Below, piece after piece: positions 7,010-9,877 of a stretch of DNA of 9,877 nucleotides. The notes under the pieces were generated by a model. That model was not told the origin of the DNA. It ran no database searches and worked only from the letters and a program-made list of their open reading frames with translations. Positions within the stretch are counted from its first letter, which is position 1; every line of letters begins with the position of its first letter. The translations under genes were made by a program, and so were the position numbers. The stretch is from the NCBI GenBank assembly GCA_938023775.1, contig CALJDB010000248.1, positions 1 through 9,877 on the forward strand, given 5' to 3'. Origin of the DNA: an uncultured Clostridia bacterium (GTDB lineage Bacteria > Bacillota > Clostridia > Oscillospirales > Oscillospiraceae).

Positions 7010-7195
7010 TTATGCAGCCTTATCCGTCAGAAGCTGCGCTTGATTACTTTCCTCGGAATGCTCCACTTCCTGCGGAGCGTCCTGTTCCAATTTATCCAAA
7101 ACCTGATGTCCATATTTCTGGAGCATCTGGCTCATAACATCCACACAGCGGTCAAATGCCGCATTATATTTCGCTTCTTCATAATATTTCTTCAA
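7010..7195 (-). CDS. Small protein of unknown function in the mobilisation region
   Basis: Encodes 61 residues starting at TTG 7195, supported by GGAGG (7205-7209) 9 bases upstream; no in-frame ATG fits better. The first 40 residues look helical and amphipathic (YYEEAKYNAAFDRCVDVMSQ, then MLQKYGHQVLDKLEQ). The rest is acidic and probably disordered. No known domain is recognised and there is no membrane segment. It begins 15 bp after the relaxase stop and points the same way, so it is likely co-transcribed with the relaxase. It could be an accessory mobilisation or regulatory factor, but nothing in the sequence proves this. Confidence 0.7.
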   Translation of the reverse strand: MKKYYEEAKYNAAFDRCVDVMSQMLQKYGHQVLDKLEQDAPQEVEHSEESNQAQLLTDKAA

Positions 7196-7210
7196 TAGGC
7201 GATTCCTCCA

Positions 7211-8500
7211 TCAAAGTTCCATATCCTGTCCACGCTTCCGGGCAGGGTGTTCGTGTTCCTGTGTTTCCTTTCCTCTGATGAGGATAGAATTGATAAAAGC
7301 CCGAACCCTTTCGGATGCAATTTCCAGTGCATCCAGAAAAGGCTGGGCTTTCTGTTTCAGTTCCATATATTTTTCGTTTACCGCTTCATACCGCTGCTTC
7401 CAGATGGAAACCGTCTTTTCAGCGGAAGCCAGTTTCTCCTTCAAGCGCTTGTTGTCAGCATTGGCGATAATGCCGTTGACCGCATAGCGTTTGAGCGTGT
7501 CGCATTCATCCGGTGTCAGCGTGATATTATTTCCGAATGTGGCTTTCTTTCCCATCGTTTCAATCTCCTGCACCGTCAGAGCAACGGTCTTTGCTGTTTT
7601 GGTTTCCTTTTGCAGAGCTTCCAGTTTCTTTTTCTGTTTCTCCGTGGCAGCTTTGGCATTCTCCAACCCCCGCTCCGCCTGTGCCACCTGTCCGGTCATA
7701 GCTTCCAAACGCTGCTGTTCAGCCTGAACCTTGAACTGTGTCACTGTCAGATGTTCCTCGGTGCTGCCACGCTCTCCACGCTCCACATCGGTATATCCGG
7801 CAGAGCGCATAGCATGAAAAAAGTCATCCTGCAACACACTGTAGGATGACTTCAAAATCTTTTTCCCTTTTGCGTTGAGCATGGGATTTCCGTCCTCGCC
7901 AAGCACCGGCTTGGACTCCCATTTCTTACTGCGGCTGACCTGTGTGATGACCTCCTTAACGGTTCCCCGGAGGGCTTCATCCTTGCATCGCTTCGACCAA
8001 AGTATCTGCTTTTCCACCACCGGGATATAAACCACATGAAGGTGGTAGTGGTACACATCTTCGCCCAAAGCTTCGGACATTGCTCGGTTGCGCTCATCGG
8101 CGTGCATCACAGCGGAGAGGATATACTGCTCACCACCTACGATCTCCGCAGCAGCTTTGTAGGCATCGGCATAAAACTGTTTCGCAAATTCATAGCCGCC
8201 ATGATTGTAGAAATAAGCGGAGTTCACATCGAAAACCAGCTCGCCGTATTTGACGGCATCCGGTTTCAGACCTCTGGTGGAGATCACGCCGTCTTGTTCC
8301 ATCTGCTCAAACATTTTTACATAATCGTCCGTGGGTGCTTTGAAATGGACGTTCAGAGAAGTGCGTTCCGGCACGATGTCCTGATTGCTGTAGCTGTCCT
8401 TTTCACGCTCATTGTGTTCCTGTACCTTTGCCACATCTGCCGGGTTTCCCAAGTCCTGATTTCTGGCTACGGTACGGTCTATTCCATCGTTTCTTGCCAT
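7211..8500 (-). CDS. MobV (Mob/Pre family) relaxase
   Basis: Encodes 429 residues. The enzyme nicks one strand at oriT and pilots it during mobilisation. EHNEREKDSYSNQDIVPERT (28-47) aligns by eye with KHNER...HSNKDINPSR of MobM of pMV158 (recalled), placing His29 at the catalytic His22 of MobM. H133-A-D-E136 and H151-Y-H153 match the MobM metal-binding HxDE and HxH motifs, but 18 residues separate their first histidines against about 7 in MobM, so there is an insertion of about 11 residues. Further parts are a predicted coiled coil (about 250-305), a second (about 347-388), and a basic C terminus. ATG 8500 has AAGGAA about 7 bases upstream. A matching MobV-type oriT begins 49 bp upstream of the start codon. 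The frame is intact. Confidence 0.92.
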   Translation of the reverse strand: MARNDGIDRTVARNQDLGNPADVAKVQEHNEREKDSYSNQDIVPERTSLNVHFKAPTDDYVKMFEQMEQDGVISTRGLKPDAVKYGELVFDVNSAYFYNHGGYEFAKQFYADAYKAAAEIVGGEQYILSAVMHADERNRAMSEALGEDVYHYHLHVVYIPVVEKQILWSKRCKDEALRGTVKEVITQVSRSKKWESKPVLGEDGNPMLNAKGKKILKSSYSVLQDDFFHAMRSAGYTDVERGERGSTEEHLTVTQFKVQAEQQRLEAMTGQVAQAERGLENAKAATEKQKKKLEALQKETKTAKTVALTVQEIETMGKKATFGNNITLTPDECDTLKRYAVNGIIANADNKRLKEKLASAEKTVSIWKQRYEAVNEKYMELKQKAQPFLDALEIASERVRAFINSILIRGKETQEHEHPARKRGQDMEL

Positions 8501-8548
8501 TGGCGTTTCCTTTCTTTGAGATTTGCAGACAGCGGAGAACTACGGAGA

Positions 8549-8611
8549 GGCACTTTTTCAAAGTGTAATAACCCACTATGACACTTTCATCCATACTGGC
8601 TGCAAAGTGCC
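8549..8611 (-). other. MobV-type origin of transfer (oriT)
   Basis: Inner inverted repeat AAAGTGT (8560-8566) and ACACTTT (8581-8587), extended by ATA/TAT after one mismatch, leaves a 6-base loop. Read on the minus strand, the centre is ATAGTGGGTTAT, close to the pMV158/RSA core TAGTGTG/TTAT as I recall it. By that analogy the nick falls between 8572 and 8571. An outer inverted repeat, GGCACTTT (8549-8556) and AAAGTGCC (8604-8611), encloses it. CACTTT (8551-8556) can alternatively pair with AAAGTG (8560-8565), so two hairpins compete. It lies directly upstream of the MobV relaxase, where such sites are normally found. Confidence 0.85.
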
Positions 8612-8613
8612 GT

Positions 8614-8637
8614 GGGCTCTCCGAGGGCTCTCCCGAG
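8614..8637. repeat. Tandem GGGCTCTCC(C)GAG direct repeat
   Basis: Two adjoining copies, GGGCTCTCCGAG (8614-8625) and GGGCTCTCCCGAG (8625-8637), differ by one inserted C. They lie in the non-coding stretch just beyond the oriT outer repeat. They may be a protein-binding site or a slippage product. No function is assigned. Confidence 0.6.
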
Positions 8638-8646
8638 GGGGAATGC

Positions 8647-8708
8647 GGTCACTGCGGTGACCTCTGCTGACCAAGGCGAAAATGTCTGCGCCTTTTCCCA
8701 TGGTCAGC
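8647..8708. repeat. Two hairpins in the oriT/origin region
   Basis: The first hairpin is GGTCAC (8647-8652), loop TGCG, GTGACC (8657-8662). The second is an imperfect long hairpin: outer arms GCTGACCA (8666-8673) and TGGTCAGC (8701-8708), inner arms AAGGCG (8673-8678) and CGCCTT (8689-8694), with a 10-base loop and a one-sided bulge at 8695-8700. No reading frame with gene-like features crosses this part. No poly-T tract follows either stem, so they are not typical terminators; folded single-strand signals for transfer or replication are more likely. Confidence 0.7.
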
Positions 8709-8753
8709 CCGTCTGCATGAAGCTGTTCTGTGTCAACTTCCTCTTGCAGCCGG

Positions 8754-8843
8754 TGTCCACAGACACTTTTTCAAAAGCCTGTGGACATAGAAACAGCCCG
8801 AACGAGAGGATGTGTGCTGTTTCTATAACAAGCGTTTCACGCT
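8754..8843. repeat. Three consecutive hairpins in the oriT/origin region
   Basis: TGTCCACAG (8754-8762) pairs with CTGTGGACA (8779-8787) around a 16-base loop. ATAGAAACAGC (8787-8797) pairs with GCTGTTTCTAT (8816-8826), a perfect 11-bp stem with an 18-base loop. AGCGT (8831-8835) pairs with ACGCT (8839-8843) around TTC. The first two abut exactly at 8787. The loop of the first contains CACTTTTTCAAA, also found at the edge of oriT (8551-8562). This fits a single-strand or replication origin, although the sequence alone does not show which. Confidence 0.72.
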
Positions 8844-8847
8844 CTTT

Positions 8848-8927
8848 TGCTGCGTACATACGTACCAGCAATGGGATTTATTCGACCTGCCGCCATTCCT
8901 CCGGAATGTCCTCCGGTACGTACGTAC
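8848..8927. repeat. GTAC-type palindromic repeats around the primase stop codon
   Basis: GTACGTACGTAC (8916-8927) is a perfect 12-bp palindrome inside the last codons of the helicase/primase gene. GTACATACGTAC (8854-8865), one base different, lies just past its stop codon and within a small hairpin (TGCTG 8848-8852 with CAGCA 8866-8870, plus GTAC/GTAC). Two near-copies 62 bp apart beside a replication gene suggest binding sites for an initiator or regulator. Confidence 0.6.
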
Positions 8928-9877
8928 ACGGCGAATCTCCGTAAAACCCATTTATATGAGGTCGTGCAATGGCTTCCACTCCCATGAATCCCCACACCCG
9001 CCGTCCGGCTGAGTTGGTGATGTTGTTGCAATGCTCCAGATTGAATTTCTTGGCATTGGCAATCATGGCGTCGCTGAAGCTGCGGGCTTTCAGCGGTGCA
9101 AGGGAGTTTTCCTCGCACCACATCCGGTAGATTTCATAGAAATCCTTGGAACTGATGGACGCATCCGCTTTACGCTGGATGTATCCCTCGGAATCCATGA
9201 AATCAAAGATATTGTTGTTGTCACGCTTGACCGCTTCCCGGTTTTCCCGGATACGGTCACTCTCCGTAAACTTAAAGTTGTTGGCAACAAGCCGCTGTAA
9301 GCCTTCAAATGCCCACAGGAAGATACCCTCGGCTTCAGCTTTCATCTTCTCTGCAAGATCAGGATCGTCAGCTCTGTCCACCTGCTTTTCCTTGGTGGTC
9401 AGCACAAGCTGTCTGCGATAAAATCCGTCACTGCGGTCATACAAGGCTTGCAGATCACCGTTGCTGAATGCCAGCAATCGGGCGAACATCCAACCCTGAT
9501 AACTCTGCTTGCCTTTGCGTTCCAAATCCATCTTGCCCTGTGCGGTGACAATGGATTTTACATAGTTGGTCTGGCGCAGAGCTTCCATCCGCATATCATC
9601 ATCCACGCACAGCAGAATGTGTTCCAGGTCGGCGCGGGCAAAGCGGTTTTCAGAAATTTTGCCGATGCTGCCATCCTTCATGTTGCTGCCGAGAAGCGCA
9701 ACCAGCACAGCACCGATCTGTGATTTTCCTTCACCACCGTTTCCCTTAATCACCATCATGCGTTGCCCCTTATTGCTGGGAATCAGGCAGTAGCCGATAT
9801 ATTCCTGCAAGGTGGGAATGTCCTCCGGGTAGAGCAGGCCATCCAGAAATTGTAGCCAGAGAACAGGTTGCGGGGCG
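8878..9877 (-). CDS. SF3 helicase/primase-type replication protein (5' end outside the window)
   Basis: The last 332 codons are in the window; the frame is open to the right edge (reading ...PVLWLQFLDGLLYPEDIPTL...), so the start is missing. This is the D5/P4-type superfamily 3 helicase region: Walker A GNGGEGKS (9721-9744), Walker B ILLCVDDD (9595-9618), a sensor asparagine in LLAFSNGD, and an arginine-rich SDGFYRRQLVL likely to hold the arginine finger. A C-terminal segment (FYEIYRMWCEENSLAPLKAR onward) resembles the winged-helix tail of these proteins. The family unwinds DNA at phage, plasmid and island origins, often fused to a primase domain that would lie upstream here. In this element it probably replicates the excised or transferred circle. 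It stops just before the hairpin-rich region and oriT. Confidence 0.88.
   Translation of the reverse strand, partial: APQPVLWLQFLDGLLYPEDIPTLQEYIGYCLIPSNKGQRMMVIKGNGGEGKSQIGAVLVALLGSNMKDGSIGKISENRFARADLEHILLCVDDDMRMEALRQTNYVKSIVTAQGKMDLERKGKQSYQGWMFARLLAFSNGDLQALYDRSDGFYRRQLVLTTKEKQVDRADDPDLAEKMKAEAEGIFLWAFEGLQRLVANNFKFTESDRIRENREAVKRDNNNIFDFMDSEGYIQRKADASISSKDFYEIYRMWCEENSLAPLKARSFSDAMIANAKKFNLEHCNNITNSAGRRVWGFMGVEAIARPHINGFYGDSPCTYVPEDIPEEWRQVE

Larger units (their letters stand above)
5042..9877 (-). mobile_element. Integrative mobilizable element, one end (continues beyond the window)
   Basis: A contiguous minus-strand set of element genes with lower GC than the flanking host operon: SF3 helicase/primase, oriT region, MobV relaxase, small unknown protein, helix-turn-helix protein and large serine recombinase. 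No conjugation (VirB4/coupling protein/T4SS) gene is seen in the window, so mobilisation by a helper is the simplest reading. It may instead be the integrase/mobilisation end of a larger conjugative element. The relaxase plus serine recombinase pair recalls Tn4451 (TnpX/TnpZ). The left limit is placed at the recombinase stop; the right limit is not visible. Confidence 0.85.

Noticed and set aside
8754..8826. CRISPR-like array from the regular hairpins
   Set aside because: The stems differ from one another in sequence and there are no equal-length spacers or cas genes.
8612..8944. Plus-strand open frame of 110 codons across the hairpin-rich region
   Set aside because: It crosses inverted repeats and enters the helicase gene antisense, with no ribosome site or domain; the repeats explain the sequence better.

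Overview
The window joins two unlike DNA blocks. Positions 1 to about 5025 are very GC-rich and hold compact, overlapping housekeeping genes with strong GGAGG-type ribosome binding sites. This fits a high-GC gut Clostridia chromosome, with Oscillospiraceae (Flavonifractor/Oscillibacter-like) as my guess. Positions about 5042 to 9877 are clearly less GC-rich and hold one end of an integrative mobilizable element (IME), which continues past the right edge. The genus assignment is inference from composition and gene style only.

Host block: a plus-strand PAS/HATPase signalling protein (79-1158) converges on a minus-strand operon, and the two share a perfect 11-bp-stem, probably bidirectional terminator (1165-1191). 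The operon, read right to left, is a GNAT acetyltransferase, a MATE efflux pump, a MutX-like NUDIX hydrolase, an RluA-type pseudouridine synthase and the tRNA methyltransferase TrmO. The last four overlap by a few bases and are probably translationally coupled.

Mobile block (all minus strand, read right to left): the C-terminal part of an SF3 helicase/primase replication protein; a roughly 380-bp non-coding, hairpin-rich region; a MobV (Mob/Pre) relaxase; a 61-aa unknown protein; a small helix-turn-helix protein; and a large serine recombinase that ends 16 bp before the GNAT start codon. The non-coding region contains a convincing MobV-type origin of transfer (8549-8611), whose central loop on the minus strand reads TAGTGGGTTAT. 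A candidate sigma-70 promoter (-35 TTGCGT, 17 bp, -10 TATAAT) for the regulator/recombinase pair is framed by a perfect 13-bp inverted repeat (6948-6960 and 6986-6998), a likely operator.

Together, the recombinase would excise and insert the element, the relaxase and oriT would let a helper conjugation machine mobilise it, and the helicase/primase would copy it after excision or transfer. No cargo gene is visible on this side. The organisation resembles Tn4451-type elements (serine recombinase plus MobV relaxase) with an added SF3 replication module. The most notable signals are the oriT, the hairpin array next to it, the palindromic promoter, and the placement of the element exactly at the head of the host operon.
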